A stretch of DNA of 42,889 nt from Candidatus Helarchaeota archaeon (lineage in GTDB: Archaea > Asgardarchaeota > Lokiarchaeia > Helarchaeales > HEL-GB-A): assembly GCA_013375455.1 (NCBI GenBank), contig JABXJT010000037.1, positions 1 through 42,889 on the forward strand, given 5' to 3'. This document shows positions 1 to 7,930 of this stretch, in pieces. The position numbers and the translations under genes were made by a program. Position 1 is the stretch's first letter. Each line of letters begins with the position of its first letter. The notes beneath the pieces were generated by a model. That model made no database searches. It worked only from the letters and a program-made list of their open reading frames with translations, and was not told where the DNA came from.

Positions 1-435
1 GTTGATCCAGGTCTCGTCGACAAAAAACGCACGTGCCTCTTTTGGTGAAGTCCAGATGTCAAGAAGATATCTCGAGCCATTTACCGCGTTAATGACTAGT
101 TCAAAAATCCGGGAAATGGTAGAATCGGAACAATGCAAAAGAGCTTTCAAGCCATCCACGTCAAACTTGCCGTTTGCGAAAAATTTGATGAGATGTTCAC
201 GTAACTGCAGTTCGACTTCTTGGAAAAAGGCGCTGGTATGCGCGTAAAACGAAATGTTGCAATCCTTGCAGTAAAAATATTGTGGGCATTCCTTAACTGA
301 CGTATCGTGCCCGTTTTTCACGATTGTTTCGGACTTACAGCCTCTTGAAGAATTTGGGCAAAAAATGGGAATTTCCACGTGACTAGATATTCCATTCACG
401 TTAATTGAAATGGTTTCAAAAAACTTTTTACTCAT
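1..435 (-). CDS. DDE-type transposase, N-terminal part, cut by window edge
   Basis: Reads on the minus strand from ATG at 435 through the left edge, 145 codons with no stop. The N-terminal half holds two cysteine pairs (CPNSSRGC and, further on, CKDC), like the zinc-finger DNA-binding head of many IS transposases. A helical stretch with LHCSDSTISRIFE looks like a helix-turn-helix. The last residues, FVDETWI, fit the first catalytic Asp region of a DDE/RNase H-fold transposase. GGTGAT lies upstream of the ATG. The catalytic core lies outside the window, so it cannot be judged whether the element is intact, and the IS family is not assigned. No right-hand terminal repeat is evident before the next gene. 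Confidence 0.7.
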   Translation of the reverse strand, partial: MSKKFFETISINVNGISSHVEIPIFCPNSSRGCKSETIVKNGHDTSVKECPQYFYCKDCNISFYAHTSAFFQEVELQLREHLIKFFANGKFDVDGLKALLHCSDSTISRIFELVINAVNGSRYLLDIWTSPKEARAFFVDETWIN

Positions 436-663
436 TTTTAATATATCACCTTCCTATTCTTAGTTTTATATTATACTTTGACCCCACTCCTATATATCTC
501 TTATTTAATGGATGAAATCTTAAAAATGAGCTATATTTATATATTTTTGTCGGTCATGGGAAATTGTAAATTCTCGAATTGTCAAAAAACCAATAATAAT
601 TAACATTTGAATTAGCGAAAATAGAGTATAGAGATAAAAGTAAATACATATAGAAAATATAAT

Positions 664-1341
664 ATGAAATTCGTTGATTTGTTTAATTTCTCTGGTTCAG
701 AAGAGGTTAAATTCAATTTTCCGTGTACAATTGGGGGAATTTTTTTCGGATATGACTGGAAATTTGGAATAAATTGGTTTAAGATGACCCGATTAATCAT
801 CACTAATGAACGATTAATTATTATATCACGACCGTTTAAGGATACTTTAAAGCGTCCAATTAATATTATAATTCGTTTAGAGGAAATAAGAGAGGTTATT
901 AAAGAAAAAAAAACAATTCGTATAAGATATAAAACATATCCAGATCAATTTGACCATTATGATGTAATAACATTAAAAATTGGGTTCCTTAAGCACGATA
1001 CTCATGATTATAAGGTTAAAGATCGTTTAAACTTGATAAATGAAATTTATGATTTTTTAACTAATACCGAAACATTTGAATCCCACATTATTTGTCCCAT
1101 TTGTGGGATTAAAATACCAAAGAATGGTGATAATTGCCCGAAATGTGGTAGATTATTCAATCAATGTGGGATTTGCAAATTCTATATTTACGATTTAGGA
1201 GAAGAAATACAATGCCCTTCTTGTCAAAATTACTTTCATTCAAGAGAATTTTACGAATGGTTAAAAATAAAGGGTAATTGTCCGAATTGTAACACAAAAA
1301 CATATAGAAATAATCAGCATCCAGTGAAGATCTCGGATTAG
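664..1341 (+). CDS. Unknown protein with PH/GRAM-like N-terminus and C-terminal zinc ribbons
   Basis: A 225-residue protein. Residues 1-135 alternate beta strands (TRLIITNERLIII, then IIIRLEEIREV, then TIRIRYK) in the manner of GRAM/PH-like domains; this fold call is an impression. From residue about 140 there are three or more zinc-knuckle-type pairs: CPICG, CPKCG, CGIC, CPSC and CPNC, with an HSREFYEWL helix between the last two, like a double zinc ribbon followed by a RING-like or treble-clef finger. There is no signal peptide or membrane segment, so it is probably cytoplasmic. The upstream region is very AT-rich with TATA-like stretches. No specific function is recognised; a lipid- or protein-binding adaptor is possible. 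Confidence 0.6.
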   Translation: MKFVDLFNFSGSEEVKFNFPCTIGGIFFGYDWKFGINWFKMTRLIITNERLIIISRPFKDTLKRPINIIIRLEEIREVIKEKKTIRIRYKTYPDQFDHYDVITLKIGFLKHDTHDYKVKDRLNLINEIYDFLTNTETFESHIICPICGIKIPKNGDNCPKCGRLFNQCGICKFYIYDLGEEIQCPSCQNYFHSREFYEWLKIKGNCPNCNTKTYRNNQHPVKISD

Positions 1342-1545
1342 GAAATCTGCCTCAGAATCAAGAGCCCGGCGGTCATTTCCTCGACGATGGCTTCTAGATC
1401 CCGGGAGATATGTAGGTAGACCTGGTTATCCATCCTCCCCGACGCGTTCTGCTGCTTCAAATCGCGAGGTACAAGGGTTGGTCCAGAGTAATCCGACCTT
1501 CCTTGCTATTCCGGTTGATCGCGTTCAGCTTGTCAAGGAAGCGTG
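1338..1545 (-). pseudogene. Degenerate minus-strand gene remnant
   Basis: This stretch is clearly richer in GC than its surroundings. On the minus strand, one frame reads RFLDKLNAINRNSKEG before it breaks. A second frame, reachable by a shift near 1490-1500, reads DYSGPTLVPRDLKQQ and then MDNQVYLHISRDLEAIVEE down to a TAA at 1340-1338, which overlaps the stop of the plus-strand neighbour. The text is protein-like across two frames, which suggests the 3' end of an older gene with a frameshift. The family is not recognised. It could also be chance coding in a GC-rich patch. Confidence 0.3.
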
Positions 1546-1602
1546 TTAATCAAAACTGACTTTATAACGTTATACGACATTACTTCTCCTCTTTTAAAAA
1601 AG

Positions 1603-2172
1603 CTACGTTGCACGTGATTTTATGCGCCTCATTTTCAACCGTCGGGAGAGCCAGAAGGAAAATCCTTGCAGGATTATTCCAGGAATTATAAGGTAATATA
1701 GGTTAGGGATCCCCCACAGGAACCTATCGTGATGAAAAAGCGGGGCATAAGCTTGAAATTTTTCCAACCCCCAAATGACATAGCAACCGAAATCTTCTAT
1801 TGGTCCGAAAGTAAAATAATTGCCAGCGATTAACATTAAAAATACTGAAGCTTCAATAGTCTCTCTTCTCCCAAATATCTTGTAATCTTCTTCTCGACTC
1901 TGAGCATAGACAAACATTGTCAGGAAGGTCAGTGGAATTAAGAACATGAACATCAGGCCCCAAAGGCCCCAACTCCAATTCCAGGTTCCACCGCTACACA
2001 TTCCACCAACTGGATTCCATAGATCAGTTTCCCAAATTGTGACACAAAGGTATAATGAACTATGAAAGAAAAACGCGATAATAAATCCGTAATGAAATTT
2101 AAAAAGCATTAATAATAGTGAAATTCCGCCTATAATACTAAGATACATTAATGCATAAAGCCAGTGCTCCAT
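1603..2172 (-). CDS. Polytopic membrane protein of unknown function
   Basis: A 189-residue protein with about five or six hydrophobic segments: residues about 4-24, 28-46, 68-90, 108-125 and 155-178. Tryptophans are numerous, including a GTWNWSWGLWGL stretch before the third helix. The C-terminus is short and basic (SRRLKMRRIK), expected on the cytoplasmic side. It is transcribed away from fwdD, with which it shares a 140-base intergenic region carrying a perfect inverted repeat. No family signature was recognised and there is no sign of truncation. Confidence 0.6.
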   Translation of the reverse strand: MEHWLYALMYLSIIGGISLLLMLFKFHYGFIIAFFFHSSLYLCVTIWETDLWNPVGGMCSGGTWNWSWGLWGLMFMFLIPLTFLTMFVYAQSREEDYKIFGRRETIEASVFLMLIAGNYFTFGPIEDFGCYVIWGLEKFQAYAPLFHHDRFLWGIPNLYYLIIPGIILQGFSFWLSRRLKMRRIKSRAT

Positions 2173-2234
2173 TTTTAATCATCTCAAAATATAATACCAA
2201 ATAATTTTTTGATCACCTTATTGAAATAATCTCT

Positions 2235-2271
2235 TTTTTAAAATTTGTTCCACTCGAATAAATTTTAAAAA
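2235..2271. promoter_or_regulatory. Perfect 12-bp inverted repeat in the divergent promoter region upstream of fwdD
   Basis: TTTTTAAAATTT at 2235-2246 is the exact reverse complement of 2260-2271, with a 13-base spacer. It lies in the region shared by the minus-strand membrane protein (start 2172) and fwdD (start 2314 or 2320). The arms contain TTTAAA/TTTTAAAA runs that could act as TATA boxes for either direction, at a sensible distance (about 45-75 bases) from fwdD. It could be a dimeric regulator site, paired TATA elements or chance in AT-rich DNA. Confidence 0.4.
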
Positions 2272-2313
2272 TAACTTCTCACAAGTTTTCTCATAACCTT
2301 TTGCAGTTAGTGA

Positions 2314-2718
2314 ATGGATATGGCATCACAAATAAAATGTAATTTAATTACGGCGCGAACTATACCGCAAGGACGTGCCCTTGAGGGTTCTAAACACTCA
2401 GATGAATATACAAGGGCAGCTGGCATCGTTGAACTTGATCCTGAGGATATTAAAAAATTAAAAATCTATACAGGAACAGTTGTTAAAGTGACAACTGCTT
2501 TTGGTTCGGTAAATGTAAGGGCTGTAATTTCTACAAATGCACCTCATCCGGGGCTCGCTGTTATTCCAATGGGTCCATGGGGGAATCATATTCTTAGCGT
2601 AGATATATATTCGGTCGGAATGCCCTCATTTAAAGGAGTTGAGGCAACAATCGAACAGGCAGCGCCTGGAGAAAAAGTGCTATCTGCTCTCGAATTAATG
2701 CATGTGTTAAATAAATAA
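2314..2718 (+). CDS. fwdD: Formylmethanofuran dehydrogenase subunit D
   Basis: A 134-residue protein matching the molybdopterin-dinucleotide-binding domain that stands alone as FwdD/FmdD. In the first step of the methyl branch the enzyme reduces CO2 (or runs in reverse) on methanofuran. Visible family traits are the N-terminal NLITARTIPQG, then the beta-barrel stretch VELDPEDIKKL followed by VKVTT, and the pterin-contact region GLAVIPMGPWGN. Length is normal for the family. ATG at 2314 is used, but the second ATG at 2320 is equally plausible because neither has a strong ribosome site. It sits 31 bases upstream of fwdB in the same orientation, as in known fwd operons; subunits A, C, F and G are not in this window. 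Confidence 0.9.
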   Translation: MDMASQIKCNLITARTIPQGRALEGSKHSDEYTRAAGIVELDPEDIKKLKIYTGTVVKVTTAFGSVNVRAVISTNAPHPGLAVIPMGPWGNHILSVDIYSVGMPSFKGVEATIEQAAPGEKVLSALELMHVLNK

Positions 2719-2749
2719 CTTCAAATTAATTGATAAAAGGTGCAAGATC

Positions 2750-4066
2750 ATGGCTGATGAAGAGATTCAAAAAATAACAGATGTCGTGTGTCCTTTTTGT
2801 GGATGTCTCTGTGATGATATAGAAATTGATGTTGAAAATAATAAAGTCATCACCTCTTATAATGCCTGTACGATAGGTTCCAAGAAGTTCTTTAGCGTAA
2901 ATGAAACAGATCACCGTTTTGCTAAACCGATGCTTCGTAAAAATGGAGAGCTTGTCCCAATTAGTTGGGATGAAGCCATTGAGCGGGCAGCAAAAATTCT
3001 TATCGAGGCTGAAAGGCCATTGTTGTATGGGTTCTCCTCTACCTCAAACGAGGCAATAGGGGAAGGATTTAAACTCGCTGAAGAAGTGGGAGGCGTGCTC
3101 GATCAAACCGCGTCAGTTTGTCACGGTCCTAGCGTGATAGCAATTCAGGATACGGGTCGGAGCGCGGCAACCTTAGGAGAAATCAAATCGCGAGCAAATG
3201 TCATCGTTTTTTGGGGATCTAACCCCTCGGCAGCGCATCCCCGTCATATGAGCCGATACTCAATGTTCGTACGGGGCTTTTTCAGGGATAAAGGGGCAAA
3301 GGAGCGAACCCTAATTGTCGTAGATCCACGAAACACCGACGCTGCAAAATTAGCAGATATACACGTCCGAGTGGAACAAGGAAAAGATTTTGAATTGGTT
3401 AGTGCGATGCGTGCTGCTCTGAAAGGAGTTGAAATTCCAAATGTCGTTGCAGGGATTCCCAAAGAGAAAATTTTAGAACTCCTTGAGATCTTCAAAACGG
3501 CTTATTTTGGCGTGTTATTTTTCGGGATGGGACTCACGCAGACTTTTGGGCGCCACCGGAACATTGACAATGCCATAAATCTCGTGCGAGACCTGAATTC
3601 ATATACTAAATGGATAATTTCACCAATGCGGGGACACTATAACGTGACTGGGGCTGGAACGGTTTGGACCTGGCAGACGGGATATCCATTTGCAATTGAT
3701 TTTGCAAGAGGGCATCCAAGATATAACCCTGGTGAATTCTGCGCGAATGATGTTCTGGTAAATGGTGAGGCAGATGCCGCACTAATTATTGCGTCTGATC
3801 CTGGAGCCCATTTCCCAGCTGTTTCCGTAGCCCACCTCGCAAAGATTCCAACCATCGCTATCGAGCCACATGTTACTCCTACTACTGAACTTGCAGAATT
3901 AATACTTCCACCTTCCATTGTAGGGGTGGAAGAAGAAGGAACTGCCTATCGAATGGATCATGTTCCAATTAAATTGCGAAAAGTGGTCGATGCGCCTGGG
4001 GATTGCTTATCGGATGTTGAAATACTTGAGCGCATCCTGAAAAAGGCTCAAAAATTGAACAAGTAA
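2750..4066 (+). CDS. fwdB: Formylmethanofuran dehydrogenase subunit B (Mo/W catalytic subunit)
   Basis: A 438-residue protein of the DMSO-reductase superfamily that carries the molybdenum or tungsten bis-pterin centre of formylmethanofuran dehydrogenase. The N-terminus shows the 4Fe-4S motif CPFCGCLCDD (C14, C17, C21), with C40 as a likely fourth ligand. C124, in SVCHGPS, corresponds to the metal-ligating Cys of the family, so this is a cysteine rather than a selenocysteine enzyme. EEEGTAYRMDHVP near the C-terminus is also typical. Length is normal. AAAGGTG lies 8 bases before the ATG. It follows fwdD directly and faces mtd convergently. Metal choice cannot be told from sequence by eye. Confidence 0.93.
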   Translation: MADEEIQKITDVVCPFCGCLCDDIEIDVENNKVITSYNACTIGSKKFFSVNETDHRFAKPMLRKNGELVPISWDEAIERAAKILIEAERPLLYGFSSTSNEAIGEGFKLAEEVGGVLDQTASVCHGPSVIAIQDTGRSAATLGEIKSRANVIVFWGSNPSAAHPRHMSRYSMFVRGFFRDKGAKERTLIVVDPRNTDAAKLADIHVRVEQGKDFELVSAMRAALKGVEIPNVVAGIPKEKILELLEIFKTAYFGVLFFGMGLTQTFGRHRNIDNAINLVRDLNSYTKWIISPMRGHYNVTGAGTVWTWQTGYPFAIDFARGHPRYNPGEFCANDVLVNGEADAALIIASDPGAHFPAVSVAHLAKIPTIAIEPHVTPTTELAELILPPSIVGVEEEGTAYRMDHVPIKLRKVVDAPGDCLSDVEILERILKKAQKLNK

Positions 4067-4148
4067 AACTACAAAAGTCCGCGGGTTTGATTCGCACCTT
4101 TTTATTCATTTTAAAGATAAAAAAAGGAGAAATAGAGCAGATTAATTT

Positions 4149-4979
4149 TTAGACCGGTTTCTCTGCAAAATCGCGTTTTGATAAGACCTTGCCATCTGGT
4201 GCATGGGGACGGCGGAGTACAGTATTTCCATATTTCTCGATTTCACGTGCTTGATCTGCAAGGAGGAAGGCTTCTCGCATCATTTCATGGGCAGCTCCCA
4301 CGATTGGCATGTAATTTTCGCGCCCTTTCGTCTTGAAACAGCCTTCAACATTCACGCCTGCCACCGCCTTACAGAGTTCATGGGCGGCCATTGCTTTATT
4401 TCGTGCATAGGGATTAGTAAATCCAGCCGCGGGAATGGCATTCTTCTTATTCACGACAATGCGTGGAAGGCTCGGAGTTTCACCTCTCTCGATCTGATCA
4501 ATCACTTTATCAATTTCCGTGTATACCAGAGGTATGACACCCGTGATGGCAAGCACGGCAAGAATATTTGCATTAAAAAGTGCCATTTCGACAGGATCGA
4601 GAAATGGACGGCGTGCACCTATCATCGAATCGGCAACTAGAATTAAGTACCCTTGGCCTTTCGCCTCAATATCTTCAGTTGCCTTCTTTCCCGGGGCATC
4701 GCTTATGATAATTGTTGGGACTTTCGCTTCTGCTAAAATTTCACGCGCTTTGGTAGGACCTGGTAACCCCGCATTGGGTGAAAGAAAAATTATAAGCTGT
4801 GGTTTAAATTCGAGAATTTTCTTTGTGATTTCCACGCATTGTTCTGGATTTAGTTTCGCACCAGATGTTACTACGCGTGTGTCGATATTCTCTCTATCTG
4901 CCCGTTCATCCAATAATAAGTCGATTACAGGACTTATTCCAATATTTCCTGCCTTTATTACGCCAATTTTAACAACCAT
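4149..4979 (-). CDS. mtd: F420-dependent methylenetetrahydromethanopterin dehydrogenase
   Basis: A 276-residue protein, full length for the Mtd family. It interconverts methenyl- and methylene-H4MPT with coenzyme F420 in the cytoplasm (EC 1.5.98.1). Recognisable landmarks are KIGVIKAGNIGISPVIDLLLDERADR at the start (cited as two blocks: KIGVIKAGNIG and LLLDERADR), then SPNAGLPGPTKAREIL, then DAPGKK and ADSMIGARRPFLDPVEMA, and finally GAAHEMMREAFLLADQARE. It ends 82 bases from the fwdB stop in convergent orientation, so the two C1 units are neighbours but not one operon. The upstream region (4980-5094) is AT-rich with TATA-like sequence. mch and mer, the flanking steps of the pathway, are not in the window. 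Confidence 0.95.
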   Translation of the reverse strand: MVVKIGVIKAGNIGISPVIDLLLDERADRENIDTRVVTSGAKLNPEQCVEITKKILEFKPQLIIFLSPNAGLPGPTKAREILAEAKVPTIIISDAPGKKATEDIEAKGQGYLILVADSMIGARRPFLDPVEMALFNANILAVLAITGVIPLVYTEIDKVIDQIERGETPSLPRIVVNKKNAIPAAGFTNPYARNKAMAAHELCKAVAGVNVEGCFKTKGRENYMPIVGAAHEMMREAFLLADQAREIEKYGNTVLRRPHAPDGKVLSKRDFAEKPV

Positions 4980-5094
4980 AACATCATCTCAATTTAGAAT
5001 AACAAATCTGAAATCAACTATATTATATCGACTTTTTAGTTTTTTGTATTAGTAAATCGGAAAAGAATGTTTTGAATGAGGAAAACTCTCGGGC

Positions 5095-5535
5095 CTATTC
5101 GCGGATTTTATATAATGCGCGTATATCTTTAAGAATGTGCTCTAAAACTTTATTCGCTTCATCGAAATCCTTTTTATCTATCGTTTTCAGCATGTTATCA
5201 ATTCCAGTTTCAAGACTTTCGATTGTCGTTACGATCTTTTTTTGAAGATCATCTGGTAGGAAATTGTAATCAATTTTTGCGCTGGTTTGTAGCATCTGGC
5301 ACCATTCTTGCATGTTCAGGATGTATTGCTTTGCTAAATCCCATTCTCCCTGCCTGCAAATATGCCCGAAGAAAGCATCAAGTATCTTGGATTCGATGAA
5401 CTCGATGGTGTTTTCGAAACTCATTCCATACTTGAAGATATCAACAATTTCAGCACCGGTGCTCGTTTCAGCATCGCTACCAGCTGGTGTTTTCTTTTTA
5501 ACAGGTGTTTTACTCTTGCGCTTCCCTTTCGCCAT
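5095..5535 (-). CDS. Small basic-tailed helical protein, function unknown
   Basis: A 146-residue protein. Residues 1-18 are strongly basic (KGKRKSKTPVKKK), and a short Ser/Thr/Ala linker follows. Residues about 30-146 look entirely alpha-helical, with regular hydrophobic spacing (NTIEFIESKILDAFFGHI, then KKIVTTIESLETGIDNMLK, then EHILKDIRALYKI). There is no signal peptide or membrane segment. The basic tail could bind nucleic acid or acidic membrane, which is inference only. A minus-strand TATA box at 5581-5588 lies 46 bases before its ATG. It is divergent from the acetyltransferase gene. Confidence 0.6.
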   Translation of the reverse strand: MAKGKRKSKTPVKKKTPAGSDAETSTGAEIVDIFKYGMSFENTIEFIESKILDAFFGHICRQGEWDLAKQYILNMQEWCQMLQTSAKIDYNFLPDDLQKKIVTTIESLETGIDNMLKTIDKKDFDEANKVLEHILKDIRALYKIRE

Positions 5536-5580
5536 AATAATTCACTCGTGTCTTTTTATGACATACTTACGGCGCGCTCA

Positions 5581-5588
5581 TTTATATA
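5581..5588 (-). promoter_or_regulatory. TATA box for the minus-strand gene starting at 5535
   Basis: The reverse strand reads TATATAAA, a close match to the archaeal TATA box. It is 46 bases upstream of the ATG at 5535, so with the usual 22-27 base offset transcription would begin around 5555-5560 and leave a 20-25 base leader. The plus-strand TTTTAAATA at 5610-5618 may serve the divergent GNAT gene. Confidence 0.45.
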
Positions 5589-5668
5589 CTTTTATGGCAC
5601 AACATTAATAAACGTTTTAAATAACGGTAGCCTTAGATGACTGACGAGCGTTTAAAGGATTGAAGAAA

Positions 5669-6121
5669 ATGGCAGAATCTTCGATAATCATCAAAGAATC
5701 TACGATAGATGACCTCGATTCATTAGAATCGTTAATGAAAAGTTTGACTGAAACCTTTCGTCAAAAGTTCTTTAAAGAGCAATGGCGCCTGGACATGAAA
5801 TATAAGTATGATGTTGGTGGCGTTTTCGTTGCCGTAGATACAACTGAAGATAAAATTGTGGGAATGATTCTTGTTGATGTCGGACGTGATATGCTCTCGA
5901 ATAAAATGATTGGGAAAATAATTAATTTTATTGTAGATCCAAAATATCAAGGGAAGGGAATAGGGTCGATGCTCCTTGAACGGGCCGTGGATTTCTCAAC
6001 AGAACGGAAAGCAACGGTCGTCCGAATAAACGCACGACGAGAATTAAAAAATACTGTTCAACTATTTCAAAAATTTGGGTTCGATGAAGTCTACATGGTC
6101 ATGGAACGAGAATTGGAATGA
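5669..6121 (+). CDS. GNAT-family N-acetyltransferase
   Basis: A 150-residue single-domain GNAT protein that transfers an acetyl group from acetyl-CoA to an amine. The acetyl-CoA pyrophosphate-binding loop is clear (VDPKYQGKGIGSMLLERAV, with QGKGIG as the Q/RxxGxG/A motif). It follows the beta-4 strand GKIINFIV. The C-terminal part, NTVQLFQKFGFDEVYMVM, is the typical last helix and strand. ATG at 5669 is preferred over an in-frame TTG at 5660, because GGA at 5657-5659 sits 9 bases before the ATG and overlaps the TTG. The substrate cannot be inferred; RimI-like protein N-terminal or small-molecule acetylation are both possible. Confidence 0.85.
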   Translation: MAESSIIIKESTIDDLDSLESLMKSLTETFRQKFFKEQWRLDMKYKYDVGGVFVAVDTTEDKIVGMILVDVGRDMLSNKMIGKIINFIVDPKYQGKGIGSMLLERAVDFSTERKATVVRINARRELKNTVQLFQKFGFDEVYMVMERELE

Positions 6122-6258
6122 GTTATTGGAACTTCGGGACCTCTCTTTCTAGTAATGAATCTTTCGAAATTGCTAATGAATAAAGATTTAAAATTACCCA
6201 AAAGATATAATTACGAGTTCAAATTTGCGAACATAAACCCCCAAAGAGGTGAGGAAAT

Positions 6259-6570
6259 ATGCCATACGTTGTGACATTTTGCTGGTATCCACCTACCGTT
6301 ACAGAAAAGGTTGCACAAAAGTATCTGGAGAACTTGCAAAAAAATCCCGTTCCATCATATATAAAACGGGTTGTTCCAGCGGCTAATGCTGCAGTAAAAG
6401 AAGGTACTGAAATATTCAATGTTGATGAAGTTAAATCTAAGGACTTGGGAGAGGCTTTCGAATATATAAATACATTTATGTTGGAATTCGAGGAGTTTGA
6501 AGGATTTACATGGACTATTAGAATTTTCAGCACGGTGGCAGAAGGCTTAAAACGAATTGGAATGGGTTAA
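6259..6570 (+). CDS. Conserved-looking small protein, unknown function
   Basis: A 103-residue cytoplasmic protein with a good ribosome site (GAGGTGAGG ending 5 bases before the ATG). The opening MPYVVTFCWYPP, followed by a helix with KYLENLQK, and the later alternation of strand and helix (EGTEIFNVDEV, then LGEAFEYINTFMLEF, then GFTWTIRIFS) suggest a small ferredoxin-like (dimeric alpha/beta-barrel-type) fold. This is a fold impression only. It is a single-gene unit, followed by a terminator-like hairpin at 6621-6652. The function is not recognised. Confidence 0.6.
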   Translation: MPYVVTFCWYPPTVTEKVAQKYLENLQKNPVPSYIKRVVPAANAAVKEGTEIFNVDEVKSKDLGEAFEYINTFMLEFEEFEGFTWTIRIFSTVAEGLKRIGMG

Positions 6571-6620
6571 ACAGTTCTTCCAGCATTTTTCCGATAAATC
6601 TTTCCTTTCTCTTTTTTTAT

Positions 6621-6652
6621 CGCCTAGAGTATAATTTTTAGGCGCTTTTTTT
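6621..6652 (+). terminator. Hairpin followed by T-run
   Basis: CGCCTA at 6621-6626 pairs with TAGGCG at 6639-6644 around a 12-base AT-rich loop. A C and then seven T residues follow. It lies between the stop at 6570 and the next start at 6663. A second T-rich run (6610-6618) just upstream would also suit archaeal U-tract termination. Confidence 0.45.
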
Positions 6653-6662
6653 AATGTAATAA

Positions 6663-7733
6663 ATGATGTCAGACGAAGCTTATATTAAATTAAGGGAATT
6701 TCTGGATAAATTTCCAATAGGTTTCCCGAAAACTGAATCAGGTATTGAAATAAAGATTTTGAAACGACTGTTTACAGAGGAAGAGGCAAGAATTACAGTA
6801 AGGTTGAGTCCAGTCCCAGAAACGGCGAAGCAGATTGCGAGACGGGGCAAACTAGATGTTAAGGAAATGGAGAAGAAATTAGAATTAATGTCTAAAAAGG
6901 GTCTGATCTTCCGAGTCCACCGTAAAGGCAAGACATTCTACAATGCAGCGCCATTTATGATAGGCCTCTATGAATACTCAGTTAAAAAGATTGATAAAGA
7001 ACTTGCACGACTCTTTAAAGAATACTATGATACCGCACAAGTGAATGAGATTGGAGCAAGTGGTGTGCCTGGATTTAAGGTTCTGCCTGTTGATGAGTCC
7101 ATACAGGCTAATACGGTGCTCTATCCATATCATAAGCTCAAGGAGAGCATTAAGAACGCCAGAGGAATCGCCGTCACTGATTGTGTATGTCGACTTGAAT
7201 CTCAATTAAACGGAGAAGGGTGCGATTATCCCATAGAAACCTGTCTCAGCTTTGGGGCCGCGGCGGAGTATTATATCGAAAATGGTTGGGGGCGGGAAAT
7301 TACCCCAGAAGAGGCGATCCGAATCATCGAGGAAACTGATAAGGCTGGATTGGTTCATGCAGGTGTAAATTCGAAGCATCTCTCCAATATTTGCAATTGT
7401 TGTCCTTGCTGTTGCGTGTCCATGAAGGGCATAACGAAGATGGGGCATAATAAGCATAAGTATTTAAATGCTATTTTCGAATCTATCATAGATCGAGAGA
7501 AATGTAGTGGGTGTGGAAGCTGTATCGATCGTTGTCCAGTTGGAGCAATTATTATAGATGATTTTGCTATAGTAGATAGGGAAAGATGCCTCGGATGTGG
7601 ATTATGCGCTGGAGAATGTCCGGAGAACGCCATAGTTTTACAAGTAAGGGAGGATGGTGAGGAACCTTTCGATAGAGTTGTGGAACTGGGTATGGCAATT
7701 CTTAAAAGTAAAAAAAAGAAACCTAGAACGTGA
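6663..7733 (+). CDS. Winged-helix plus 4Fe-4S ferredoxin-type protein with extra cysteine clusters
   Basis: A 356-residue cytoplasmic protein. Residues about 35-100 look like a winged helix-turn-helix (PETAKQIARRGKLDVKEMEKKLELM, in two blocks, then GLIFRVHRKGKTFYN). A middle domain has non-ferredoxin cysteines: TDCVCR, then CDYPIETC, then the dense CNCCPCCC. The C-terminus holds two standard 4Fe-4S motifs, CSGCGSCIDRCPVG and CLGCGLCAGECPENA. This architecture resembles a ferredoxin family of unclear role found in anaerobes, which may pass electrons to a partner oxidoreductase or act as a redox-sensing regulator. ATG codons at 6663 and 6666 are both possible, and neither has a clear ribosome site. 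It is encoded alone. Confidence 0.75.
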   Translation: MMSDEAYIKLREFLDKFPIGFPKTESGIEIKILKRLFTEEEARITVRLSPVPETAKQIARRGKLDVKEMEKKLELMSKKGLIFRVHRKGKTFYNAAPFMIGLYEYSVKKIDKELARLFKEYYDTAQVNEIGASGVPGFKVLPVDESIQANTVLYPYHKLKESIKNARGIAVTDCVCRLESQLNGEGCDYPIETCLSFGAAAEYYIENGWGREITPEEAIRIIEETDKAGLVHAGVNSKHLSNICNCCPCCCVSMKGITKMGHNKHKYLNAIFESIIDREKCSGCGSCIDRCPVGAIIIDDFAIVDRERCLGCGLCAGECPENAIVLQVREDGEEPFDRVVELGMAILKSKKKKPRT

Positions 7734-7930
7734 ATTTTCAAAGGAAAATTCCAGAAATATAGCAAAAATCCACTTCTAATTTTTAACTTTTTATCTGCGA
7801 ATTTTATCGGCATGATATGATTAATATAAGAATATTATCATTCATTTAAGAAGAGAAATTTTCATCGAATTTCATAGTTGTAAAGAGAGGATGATTAAAT
7901 TCAAGAGTTTTTTAGAAAGAAGGTGAAATC

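Noticed and set aside
4203..5052. Plus-strand frames opposite mtd
   Set aside because: mtd is recognised along its whole length on the minus strand; the opposite frames have no ribosome site or family pattern.
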